A stretch of 64,000 nt of DNA. Origin: Bin87 sp965262485. Its GTDB lineage: Bacteria > Chloroflexota > Dehalococcoidia > Lucifugimonadales > UBA3495. The notes beneath the pieces were generated by a model. That model saw only the letters and a list, made by a program, of their open reading frames with translations. It searched no databases and had not been told where the DNA came from. The stretch covers positions 3,720,001-3,784,000 of the forward strand of contig OZ253540.1 of NCBI GenBank assembly GCA_965262485.1, written 5' to 3'. The position numbers and the translations under genes were made by a program. Positions 37,001 through 43,679 of this stretch are shown piece after piece (position 1 is the first letter of the stretch; each line of letters starts with the position of its first letter).

Positions 37001-37266
37001 TGGGCGAGGGGGCCGACCGCCGTATCGTGCGAGTTCGGCAGATGGATAATTCCAAAAGCGGCCCTCGGGTTGTGCTGGATGACCACAATGAGGCCAATGT
37101 TCCTGCTCGCATATCAAAAGACGCTCGAATCCGCAAAGAGACAGGTGTCAATACCGGTATGAAGCTGGATGTGTACTCCGCTCAAAAACTCCGCAGGCTC
37201 GGCTTTCGCAAGGTGCGTGTTGACGAGCTGGGCCGGGTGCGTGACCGAGGGCCGTTTCAGCAATGA
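34015..37266 (+). CDS. cas9: Cas9, type II-C
   Basis: 1083-aa RNA-guided DNA endonuclease, in the size range of type II-C Cas9. RuvC-I YRLGLDMGTNSIGWAAV gives Asp13; an Arg-rich bridge helix follows near residues 55-75 (RRVARGQRRRRDRYLQRRR); RuvC-II EEIVVELARELKWNREQ gives Glu526; the HNH domain has EVDHILPFSRTLDDS with His609; RuvC-III DDHRHHAIDAFVV gives His750 and Asp753. All nuclease residues are present. The C-terminal ~300 residues are the PAM-interacting part and look divergent. The ATG at 34015 has TGAGGTGAG seven bases upstream and is preferred to the GTG at 34003. cas1 overlaps its end by 4 bp. No csn2 or cas4 is present, which makes it type II-C. Confidence 0.97.
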   Translation: MAASSIKYRLGLDMGTNSIGWAAVRIDEKGNPVGVLDMGVRIFPDGRDEQSKQSNAVDRRVARGQRRRRDRYLQRRRDLMQALTECGLMPSDSNERKALESLEPYELRARALDQPLQRYELGRALFQLDQRRGFKSNRKTAGADEKEDGKVRAEISELRRRIKESGARTLGEFLERRRKKGKSVLARPGEGLYPDRALYEDEFNAIREAQESNHSPSAGEWDHLRDIIFFQRDLQPVKPGWCQFEFENNEKRAAKALPVFQEFRMLQEVNNLRVRVGIEPERPLDEQERARAMKRLRSGGEIKLSEGRDNKPAKPTGDLGLPSDAVFNLAAGGRKSVKGDETTAKLAAAGSPASGKRPAKPALFGKKWLNLSLDKRNEIVHFLLGTEEPEKVRRKTTAEWGLNDEQADAVANVSLVSGYGNLSEKAIGKILPHLEDGWGYYDAVVKAGYQFDSRNAEAHDSLPYYGVVLERDAVGADPTKDPERDGEPARYGRIANPTVHIGLGQLRRVVNRLIEVYGKPEEIVVELARELKWNREQKAKHQKQRDDNEKQRKHLEKTIRSMRQEPTRDAIQKLRLWEEQGPIQARVCPYTGQQISCRMALSAETEVDHILPFSRTLDDSMSNKVVCIADANQVKGNQTPYEAFGDRCLQYVADFPANKLWRFQKDAMERFEGENGFLARQLNETQYLSRTARTYLAYLYDEQGEGRQRVRATPGRMTALLRRGWGLEGMFDGSAETETPRKTRDDHRHHAIDAFVVANTTQGLLHRFAQAAGSDYRGAAERLAALVPPPWQGFDRNEVRQHLDKLVVSYKPDHGTRGAKGKTTGQLHNDTAYGIINLVKDGPSEVVARKALSTGNNGWPKTAKHLEAVRDPALRAALLELWHNVADGGKNQAGFVQEAKSPGVPLDGKRQPVQRVRVVEKQTVIPIKDGAGKYYKGYLPGGNEFADIWRMPDGSWQMVVVSTFDANQPAFNIDDKRPHPAAKRLMRLQINDIGALGEGADRRIVRVRQMDNSKSGPRVVLDDHNEANVPARISKDARIRKETGVNTGMKLDVYSAQKLRRLGFRKVRVDELGRVRDRGPFQQ

Positions 37267-38174
37267 TTGGCCGCGTTATAGAAATCGCCAGCGAGGGCCG
37301 GCACCTGGCGCGTTACCGGGGGCTGATGACGGTGTCTTCGGACGGCGTTGAGGAGGGTCGGGTGCCGCTGGACGACATCGGCGTTCTGCTCTGCAACGCT
37401 CGGGGCCTGACCTACTCCAACGACCTGCTGACGGAACTGGCCCGACGGGGCGCTGCGGTGGTGCTGTGCGGTTCCAACTATCTGCCGGTGGCGTGGCTGT
37501 GGCCGGTGGAAGGCCATCATATCCAGGCACTGCGGATGCGCTGCCAGCTGGAGGCGTCGCTGCCGCTGCGCAAGCGGCTGTGGCAGGCAACGGTCAAAGC
37601 GAAAATCGGGCAGCAAAAAACGGTGCTGGAAATGCTGGGCAAATCGAACGGCGGGCTGGATGGACTGGCCCGACGGGTAAAGTCGGGCGACCCGGAGAAT
37701 ATGGAGGCGCAGGCGGCACGGCGATACTGGCCGCTGCTGTTCGGCCCGGATTTCCAGCGGGAGCGTTTCGGCGAGATGCCCAATCCGTTCCTCAACTATG
37801 GCTACACGGTGTTGCGGGCGGCCATGGCCCGGGCGGTGGCGGCGGCCGGTCTGCATCCGTCGCTGGGCATTCACCACCACAATCGCTACGACGCGATGTG
37901 CCTGGTGGACGACCTGATGGAGCCGTTTCGTCCGATGGTGGACTATCGGGTTTCGGCTCTGGTGAGCGCCGGTTGTGATGAGGTAACTACGGAGACCAAA
38001 CGGGCGCTTACCGGGGTGCTGACTATGGACCTGGCCAGCGAGCGGGGGACTACTCCGCTGGAGACGTGCCTGGAACGGGCGGCTCAATCACTGGCGCAAT
38101 CGTTCGAGGATGCGAAACCGGCTCTCGTTTTCCCAGGCGGGCCGCGGTCGGGCTCCGCTCCGGATACGGACTGA
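37263..38174 (+). CDS. cas1: Cas1 integrase
   Basis: Metal-dependent spacer integrase that works as a complex with Cas2. 303 aa, the normal type II size. N-terminal beta domain (EGRHLARYRGLMTVSSDGVE), then ENMEAQAARRYWPLLFG near residue 156 with the catalytic Glu, HPSLGIHHHNRYDAMCLVDD near residue 200 with the catalytic His, and DLMEPFRPMVDYRV with the acidic residue. It overlaps cas9 by 4 bp (ATGA) and is 10 bp before cas2, so the three form one operon. Confidence 0.97.
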   Translation: MIGRVIEIASEGRHLARYRGLMTVSSDGVEEGRVPLDDIGVLLCNARGLTYSNDLLTELARRGAAVVLCGSNYLPVAWLWPVEGHHIQALRMRCQLEASLPLRKRLWQATVKAKIGQQKTVLEMLGKSNGGLDGLARRVKSGDPENMEAQAARRYWPLLFGPDFQRERFGEMPNPFLNYGYTVLRAAMARAVAAAGLHPSLGIHHHNRYDAMCLVDDLMEPFRPMVDYRVSALVSAGCDEVTTETKRALTGVLTMDLASERGTTPLETCLERAAQSLAQSFEDAKPALVFPGGPRSGSAPDTD

Positions 38175-38184
38175 AGGAAGTCCG

Positions 38185-38511
38185 ATGCTGAGCGGTTACC
38201 GACTGATGTGGATGTTGGTAATGTTCGACCTGCCGGTACTGACGAAACAGGAACGCAAAGATGCGACGAATTTCCGAAAGTTCCTGCTGGACCAGGGCTT
38301 TGAGATGTGCCAGCTGTCGGTGTATATGCGGTTTTGCGCCGGCAAGGAACAGACGCAGGTTCATACCCGGAGAATCCAGTCGGCGCTGCCGCCGTCGGGC
38401 AACGTCCAGATTGTTTACTTCACCGATAAACAATACGAGAACATCGTCAGCTTCAGCGGGGCGACGCGGCAGACGTCCAATAAGAACCCGCAGCAGTACA
38501 CCCTGTTTTGA
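38185..38511 (+). CDS. cas2: Cas2
   Basis: 108-aa ferredoxin-fold protein that bridges Cas1 dimers in spacer integration. MLVMFDLPVLTKQERKDATN at the N-terminus carries the conserved Asp; the helix FRKFLLDQGFEMCQLSVYMR and the strand GNVQIVYFTDKQYENI follow. The ATG at 38185 has GAAGGAAG upstream; in-frame codons before it belong to the cas1 overlap. Its 3' end is followed by the predicted tracrRNA on the other strand. Confidence 0.95.
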   Translation: MLSGYRLMWMLVMFDLPVLTKQERKDATNFRKFLLDQGFEMCQLSVYMRFCAGKEQTQVHTRRIQSALPPSGNVQIVYFTDKQYENIVSFSGATRQTSNKNPQQYTLF

Positions 38512-38519
38512 CGTTTGGA

Positions 38520-38633
38520 AGGAATGAGTGAGGGGCGGCCATCCCCCGTGGCGGACGCCTACCCCTGAAATTTGGTGGATACTGCCTGACGGCAGCATTG
38601 CCTTGTTAACGGTTGGCCCCCGCTCTCCCATCG
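38520..38633 (-). ncRNA. Predicted tracrRNA
   Basis: The stretch 38611-38640 is the anti-repeat: it matches 28 of 30 positions of the CRISPR repeat. Read on the minus strand, the RNA would carry GGGAGAGCGGGGGCCAACCG, complementary to the first half of the crRNA repeat with one G-U pair. It continues into AACAAGGCAATG, similar in form to the AATAAGGCC nexus of Neisseria tracrRNA, then a 5-bp hairpin CTGCC-GTCA-GGCAG (38582-38595). A GC-rich tail (GGGGGATGGCCGCCCC) ends it; no U-tract is obvious, so the 3' end is a guess. Confidence 0.75.
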
Positions 38634-38662
38634 GTTATAACCGCGCTCGGTCCGTTTTGCAA
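38634..38662 (-). promoter_or_regulatory. Putative tracrRNA promoter
   Basis: On the minus strand TTGCAA (38662-38657) and TATAAC (38639-38634) are exactly 17 bp apart. The -10 box overlaps the outer end of the anti-repeat, so transcription would begin around 38627-38631 and keep just the part of the anti-repeat needed for pairing. Confidence 0.55.
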
Positions 38663-38764
38663 AATCGGGAGCGATGCCCGTCATTTTGCTGACCGTGAAG
38701 CCGATTTTTCGTGGCCTAAACTACGACGTTTGTGCTTACCTCCAAGTTTGGCTGCTGGCTATCG

Positions 38765-39460
38765 ATTATAGCCGATGGGAGAACGGGGGCCAACCGCAAC
38801 TTCCAGCATTCCACGGCCAACATAGCCGGCAATTATAGCCGATGGGAGAACGGGGGCCAACCGCAACAGGCGGTTACACCTCCGTAAGTATGCTCACATT
38901 ATAGCCGATGGGAGAACGGGGGCCAACCGCAACACGTGTCAATAGGTGGACTCATAAGCAGGAATTATAGCCGATGGGAGAACGGGGGCCAACCGCAACC
39001 CGGTCGGTAATCAGGGTCGGCCCAGTTATATTATAGCCGATGGGAGAACGGGGGCCAACCGCAACTGCAAAAGCAACGTGGTGTCGTCGTTGCTCATTAT
39101 AGCCGATGGGAGAACGGGGGCCAACCGCAACGAAGCTGATCACAATAACATATGGTATAGATTATAGCCGATGGGAGAACGGGGGCCAACCGCAACGTGA
39201 AAAGCGACGCAGGCATGGGCACTCCAATTATAGCCGATGGGAGAACGGGGGCCAACCGCAACTGCCGGAGACGTCAGACGCGTTAGGCGCTCATTATAGC
39301 CGATGGGAGAACGGGGGCCAACCGCAACGACTATGGAGTGCCAAGGCTTCACAATTTGATTATAGCCGATGGGAGAACGGGGGCCAACCGCAACTGGCTA
39401 CCTCCTGGTAAAAAATCAATATAAATTATAGCCGATGGGAGAACGGGGGCCAACCGCAAC
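38765..39460 (-). CRISPR. Type II-C CRISPR array, 11 repeats and 10 spacers
   Basis: Eleven identical 36-bp repeats start at 38765, 38832, 38898, 38964, 39030, 39096, 39161, 39227, 39293, 39359 and 39425. Spacers are 29-31 bp (mostly 30). On the minus strand the repeat begins GTTGCGGTTGGCC and ends ATCGGCTATAAT, the type II-C form, so crRNAs are read toward cas2. No repeat is degenerate, so neither end can be called old from decay. No spacer matches elsewhere in this window by eye. Only 51 bp separate the upstream (39460) end from the SDR gene. Confidence 0.97.
39425..39460 (-). promoter_or_regulatory. Repeat-embedded crRNA promoter (same in every repeat)
   Basis: In the minus-strand orientation, repeat positions 8-13 are TTGGCC and positions 31-36 are TATAAT, with 17 bp between them. 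Every repeat therefore has a complete sigma70-type promoter that would start transcription a few bases into the next spacer, as reported for Neisseria and Campylobacter type II-C arrays. Confidence 0.6.
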
Positions 39461-39511
39461 GGCGGATGGGGCGGGGCCGCTGGGTTCAACCACATCCGTT
39501 TACCAGGCCGG

Positions 39512-40303
39512 TTAGGGGCTGCCGGCGGAACGGCCGCCGTCCACCATGTAAACGCCGCCGGTGCAAAAACTGCTCTCGTCGCTGGCAAGGAACAGCATCA
39601 GCTTCGCCACTTCCTCGGGGTTTCCATATCGTCGCAGCGGGATACGCGCCGCAGCGGCCTGTTTCGTCCGTTCGACGGTTACCGTCGCATCGTCCAGCGC
39701 GGCCACCCGCATCTCCTCTATCGACCGCATCATGCGCGTCTCGATGGGAGCGGGATTGACAGTGTTGACCCGAATGCCCAGGGGAGCGCCCTCCAGGGCG
39801 GCGGTGCGCATCAGGCCGATGACGGCGTGTTTGCTGGTAGTGTACGCCGACATATCCGCGCTCCCGCCGATGCCGGCAGTGGACGACGTGATGACGATGC
39901 TGCCTCCGCCGCGTTCACGCATCTCCGGAACCACGTACTTGATTCCCAGCCAGACGCCACGCACGTTGACCGCCATCACCCGATCAAACACGTCGATGGG
40001 GTAGTCGGGTATCGGAGATATGGAGCCTTCAATACCGGCGTTGGCCAGGTAGATGTCGATGCCGCCCCAGCGGTCGACCGCCGCCTTGACATAGCCCTGC
40101 GCCTGATCGGGTTGCGTTACGTCGGCGGCGGCATAACTGGCCCGGTCAGCGCCGATTGATTGCGCCACGTCCTGGAGCGCTGCCTCGTCAAGGTCAACCA
40201 GCGCGACGCGGGCGCCTTCGTCGGCGAACAGTTGTGCCGCCACCCGACCGATCCCGCCGGTTGCTCCCGTAATCAGGGCTATTTTCCCGTCCAGACGCGC
40301 CAT
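39512..40303 (-). CDS. Short-chain dehydrogenase/reductase
   Basis: 263-aa NAD(P)-dependent oxidoreductase. N-terminal TGATGGIGRVAAQLFADEGA nucleotide loop (TGxxxGIG), DVTQPDQ and NAGIEGSI, the catalytic Ser in SIVITSSTAGIGG and YTTSKHAVIGLMR (YxxxK) near residue 155, and a C-terminal FCTGGVYMVDGG. Asp after the second strand (VALVDLDE) suggests NAD rather than NADP. The substrate is unknown. It ends 51 bp from the CRISPR array and shows no link to it. Confidence 0.93.
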   Translation of the reverse strand: MARLDGKIALITGATGGIGRVAAQLFADEGARVALVDLDEAALQDVAQSIGADRASYAAADVTQPDQAQGYVKAAVDRWGGIDIYLANAGIEGSISPIPDYPIDVFDRVMAVNVRGVWLGIKYVVPEMRERGGGSIVITSSTAGIGGSADMSAYTTSKHAVIGLMRTAALEGAPLGIRVNTVNPAPIETRMMRSIEEMRVAALDDATVTVERTKQAAAARIPLRRYGNPEEVAKLMLFLASDESSFCTGGVYMVDGGRSAGSP

Positions 40304-40466
40304 GTTGCATCTCCTTTCACCCGGTTGCCTATTGCCGGTTACATCGGCCGTTCGCGGGCCGTGCGGACGGCGAGATTGCCACGTCGCTGCGCTCCTCGCA
40401 ATGACAGATTAAAGCGGGTACGCGTGAAGATGGAGCGATGCAAACATGCAGGTAGAGTGAGAGTGG

Positions 40467-40540
40467 TACCCCTGGAGGGACTCGAACCCCCGACGCGCGA
40501 CTTAGGACGCCGCCGCTCTATCCAACTGAGCTACAGGGGC
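40467..40540 (-). tRNA. tRNA-Arg (CCT)
   Basis: A full cloverleaf reads on the minus strand: acceptor GCCCCTG with CAGGGGT, D-arm GCTCAGTTGGATAGAGC, anticodon loop GTCCTAA (anticodon CCT) with a 5-bp stem, and TGGGGGTTCGAGT-like T-arm. CCA is encoded at 40464-40466. Confidence 0.93.
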
Positions 40541-40681
40541 AGGGTACCGAATGATGGACCTAGCAGGGTTATGCACAACGACTTGGCTAAACATCGCTAA
40601 GCACCATATTCATCGTGATTATAGCACGGAGGTTCCGCCAGGAATCGCTTGCTCATGCGCATTCGTCGGGCCAGTATTCCG

Positions 40682-41986
40682 TCAGGAAACTGACGCTATG
40701 GCGTGGTTCAGTATGTCTGCGGCAAGGTCCATTTGGGCTTCCGTAGTGGTGAACGGCGGAACAAAACGCAGCACCGAACCACGCCGACGAACGCTGACAA
40801 TCAGCCCGTTTTCCAAGCACATTCGCCCAATCTGTTGGCCCTGCTCATAAGCTGGATTCTTGCTTTCCCGGTCAGTAACGAACTCGATTCCCTGGAGCAG
40901 CCCTCGGCCCCGAACATCGCCCACCAGTTCGTGCCGCTCGCTCAACCGGAGCAGGTGCCCTTGCCAATACCTCCCAATCCGGTCGGCAACGTCAACCAAA
41001 CTTTCTTCGAGAATTATGTCCAGGCTGGCGATGGCAGCGTTGCAGGTCAGTGGGTCGTTGGAGTGGGAGTGAGCCACGACCAGGCCGGTTTCCACGGCCT
41101 TCTCCTCAATTTCATCGGTGGTTATGGTGGCGCTGATGGCGATACCACCGCCGAAGTGCTTTGAGATGGTGAAAATATCGGGCACGACGCCTTCCTGCTC
41201 GAAGGCCCACATCGATCCCAATTTGGCCAATCCGGTCTGCGCTTCGTCGAGAATCAGGAGCATTCCGCGCCGCTCACAGCGCAGTTTCAATTCCTGCAGC
41301 CAACCAAGAGGCGGTTCTATCACGCCGCCGGCGCTGAACAGCGGCTCGGTAATCACTGCGGCCATACGGCCGTCGGCCTGCGCGTCCAACAACTCAAAGC
41401 TGGTGTCCAGGCAGGTGTAGTCGCACGCCGGTTGATTCTGGCAGAAGGCGCACCGGTAGCGGTAGGGGGCGATAATGGGGTAGTTGCCGGGCGCATAAGG
41501 GCCATATCCCTGATGCCAACCGGAAAAGGTAACGGCCCGGGTGGCGTCGCTCATGCCGTGAAAACTGACCACCGGGCTGGCTATTTCGTAGCCGCCGGTG
41601 TAGCGTTTGGCGATTGCCATTGCAGCTTCGTTGGAATCGCTGCCCGAGGTGAGGAACAGACTGCGGTTCAGACCTGGAGGCGTAATCTCCGCCAGTCGGC
41701 TGGCGAGGATAATCTCCCGATCGTTGAACATCGTCATGTGACTGTGAATCAGTGATTCGCAGCTTTTCTGGAGGGCCTGTACGATCCGGGGATGGTTATG
41801 GCCCAGTGCGGCGCACATCTGGCCGGAATTGAAATCCAGGTACTCCTTTCCGTTGATGTCGCGGACCACTGAACCGCGACCCCAAACGAATATGGGGCCG
41901 GTGACGATGCTCCGGTCCATCCGACTGCGGAAGCTGTACTTCCGCGCCAGGTCCAGCAATTCATCCTCAGAGTATGTATCTGCCAC
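40682..41986 (-). CDS. Class III pyridoxal-phosphate aminotransferase
   Basis: 434-aa PLP enzyme resembling 2,2-dialkylglycine decarboxylase and omega-amino acid transaminases. Seen: LDFNSGQMCAALGHNHPRIV, SGSDSNEAAMAIAKRYTGGY (phosphate site), LILDEAQTGLAKLGSMWAFE (Asp binding the PLP nitrogen) and IFTISKHFGGG with the Schiff-base Lys. A Cys-rich insert (YRCAFCQNQPACDYTC) is unusual and might bind metal. The start is GTG at 41986, where GGGAGG lies seven bases upstream; the frame is open to 42085 without a ribosome site. Confidence 0.88.
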   Translation of the reverse strand: MADTYSEDELLDLARKYSFRSRMDRSIVTGPIFVWGRGSVVRDINGKEYLDFNSGQMCAALGHNHPRIVQALQKSCESLIHSHMTMFNDREIILASRLAEITPPGLNRSLFLTSGSDSNEAAMAIAKRYTGGYEIASPVVSFHGMSDATRAVTFSGWHQGYGPYAPGNYPIIAPYRYRCAFCQNQPACDYTCLDTSFELLDAQADGRMAAVITEPLFSAGGVIEPPLGWLQELKLRCERRGMLLILDEAQTGLAKLGSMWAFEQEGVVPDIFTISKHFGGGIAISATITTDEIEEKAVETGLVVAHSHSNDPLTCNAAIASLDIILEESLVDVADRIGRYWQGHLLRLSERHELVGDVRGRGLLQGIEFVTDRESKNPAYEQGQQIGRMCLENGLIVSVRRRGSVLRFVPPFTTTEAQMDLAADILNHAIASVS

Positions 41987-42128
41987 GCACAACCTCCCTG
42001 AACTTCGGGTACGGGTCATTCTAGCCCGGCGACCAAACCTGTCAATCCTGGCATATTTGCCGGCGTACCGATGTCGGCGCTCCAACAGGCGGTTTTACGC
42101 ACGAGATCGGAGGCGAGGAAAGGATTGG

Positions 42129-42201
42129 TGGAGATAGCGGGACTCGAACCCGCAACCTCGGCATTGCGAACGCCGCGCTCTCCCAGTTGAGCTATATCCC
42201 C
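42129..42201 (-). tRNA. tRNA-Ala (CGC)
   Basis: A full cloverleaf reads on the minus strand: acceptor GGGGATA with TATCTCC, D-arm GCTCAACTGGGAGAGC, anticodon loop TTCGCAA (anticodon CGC) with stem CGGCG/TGCCG, and T-arm GCGGGTTCGAGTCCCGC. CCA is encoded at 42126-42128. Confidence 0.93.
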
Positions 42202-42320
42202 AAATCGTGGTCGCAGGCTTGAACCAAGTTGACCACCGATTCATCGTAGCCAACAACTGCCAGCGGTGTCAAGGAACTGCGCTTCGCGAGAAAATCGTGA
42301 AACTCCAGCCCTTGCCATCT

Positions 42321-42411
42321 GTCATTGCGAGGAGCGTAGCGACGTGGCAATCCCGTCGAAGCAACGACGGCGGTTTCAGCAACGAGATTGCCGCGCTACG
42401 CTCGCAATGAC
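42321..42411. repeat. TCATTGCGAG inverted-repeat element
   Basis: Begins GTCATTGCGAGGAGCGTAGC and ends in the mirror form GCTACGCTCGCAATGAC. The same arms form the cores of the elements at 10258 and 18024, and one arm lies at 40375-40407. Non-coding, about 90 bp. Confidence 0.7.
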
Positions 42412-42433
42412 AGTCTGCCCCGACCCACAACTA

Positions 42434-43474
42434 TCACCCGCCGGGGACAACTCGCACGCGGTGGTTGTTGCTGTCGGCAATGTAGATTGCGCCGTCGGCC
42501 GAGATGCCACAACCGTGGGGACGGTCCAATCCAGCATCGGTTGCCGGGCCGCCGTCGCCATGCCCGCCCAGTTGTCCGCCGGCGATGGTGGTGACGATGC
42601 CGGTGTTGGCGTCGATCCGGCGGATGGCGTGGTTCTCGGTGTCCACCACGATGATGTTGTCGGCAGCGTCGCAGCGCAGCGCCTTGGGCGCTCCCCAGGT
42701 GGCGGCCAGCGCCGACCCGCCGTCCCCGCTGTAGCCCCTATCGGCGTCGGCTCCGGCCACCGTTCCCATGATGCCGCCGGCCGTCACGACGCGGACGCCG
42801 TTGCCCTCTCTCTCGGCGATGAAGGTATTGCCACGGCCATCCATGCACACGGCGCGGGCGCCCAGGATGCTGGCCTGGCGAGCCGGCATACCGTCGCCGC
42901 CCCGAACCTTCTCACCGTTGCCGGCGAACGTATCAATGATCCCGCTGGCCAGGTCGATGCGGCGGATGCGCTGGTCCTGGATATCAGCGATCAGCAGGCC
43001 GCCTCTGCCGTCGAGAAAGCAGTCATTAGGCTCGCGCAACTGCGCCTGATTCCCGGGGCCGCCGTCGCCCGAATAACCCGCCTCACCCGTGCCGGCGATG
43101 GTCGTGATGATGCCGCTGACTGCGTCGATTCGGCGGACAGCGGCGTTGAGGCGGTCGACGACGTAAATCGTGCCATCTGCCTCCACGGCCAGCGCGTAGG
43201 GCTCGTAGAGCGTGGCATCGGTGGCCGGGCCGCCGTCGCCGGTGTAGCCGTCCGCGCCGGTCCCGACCACGGTGGTAACCACGCCGGTGGCAGCATCGAC
43301 CCGGCGCACGACGTGGTTGCGCGCCTCGCAGAAATACAGGTTGCCGGCAGCGTCAAAATCGCACATGAACGGTTCTCGCAGCGTGGCATTCTCGGCGGGG
43401 CCGCCGTCGCCGGAATAACCGGCTTCTCCGGTGCCGACAATGGTGCGGATGGTTGCATTTTGGAACGACGTCAT
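42434..43474 (-). CDS. NHL-repeat beta-propeller protein
   Basis: 346 aa made of six NHL-type repeats of about 56 residues, each with a TIAGTGEAGYSGDGGPA-like stretch, then A.L..P......G..YV.D....R.R. It forms a beta-propeller of the kind often seen in secreted or cytoplasmic lyases and binding proteins. No signal peptide is seen (starts MTSFQNATIRT), so it is cytoplasmic or exported by an unrecognised route. Repeat copies are very similar in DNA, so copy number may vary. Function unknown. Confidence 0.85.
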   Translation of the reverse strand: MTSFQNATIRTIVGTGEAGYSGDGGPAENATLREPFMCDFDAAGNLYFCEARNHVVRRVDAATGVVTTVVGTGADGYTGDGGPATDATLYEPYALAVEADGTIYVVDRLNAAVRRIDAVSGIITTIAGTGEAGYSGDGGPGNQAQLREPNDCFLDGRGGLLIADIQDQRIRRIDLASGIIDTFAGNGEKVRGGDGMPARQASILGARAVCMDGRGNTFIAEREGNGVRVVTAGGIMGTVAGADADRGYSGDGGSALAATWGAPKALRCDAADNIIVVDTENHAIRRIDANTGIVTTIAGGQLGGHGDGGPATDAGLDRPHGCGISADGAIYIADSNNHRVRVVPGG

Positions 43475-43558
43475 GTGGCCTCCGTGGGCGTTGGCAAAGT
43501 TGTGAATATCGGCGGGGGTGCGGCGCGGTAACGATAGGTTCCCAAGCCGACCGTGCTA

Positions 43559-43679
43559 AGAAACTATCTCAAAACTGGCGGCCCGTCCAACCCGTCATTC
43601 CCGCGCAGGCGGGAATCCACGACTCACCCTGGCTGCGATCGGACTTTTGGAGAGCATGGCGGATTTTGAGATAGTTTCT
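43559..43679. mobile_element. 121-bp MITE-like element, family 3, at the dnaA 3' end
   Basis: Perfect 16-bp terminal inverted repeats AGAAACTATCTCAAAA at both ends. The interior has an inverted pair CATTCCCGCGCAGGCGGGAATC. The right end overlaps the dnaA stop codon, and TA dinucleotides lie at both borders, hinting at a TA target. Non-coding. Confidence 0.75.

Noticed and set aside
35395..37086. 563-codon minus-strand open frame opposite cas9
   Set aside because: Antisense shadow; no recognisable motifs, while the plus strand has all Cas9 motifs.
38611..38720. tracrRNA reading on the plus strand, ending at a T-run near 38715
   Set aside because: Type II-C repeats begin GTT and end with the TATAAT-like box, which sets crRNA on the minus strand; the tracrRNA must then also be minus.
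39106..39411. Open frames inside the CRISPR array with a repeated YSRWENGGQPQ peptide
   Set aside because: Direct translation of the CRISPR repeats; no ribosome site.
42321..42411. CRISPR-like or RNA gene reading of the TCATTGCGAG palindrome
   Set aside because: Only two inverted arms, dispersed at several intergenic sites; it behaves as a REP/MITE core.
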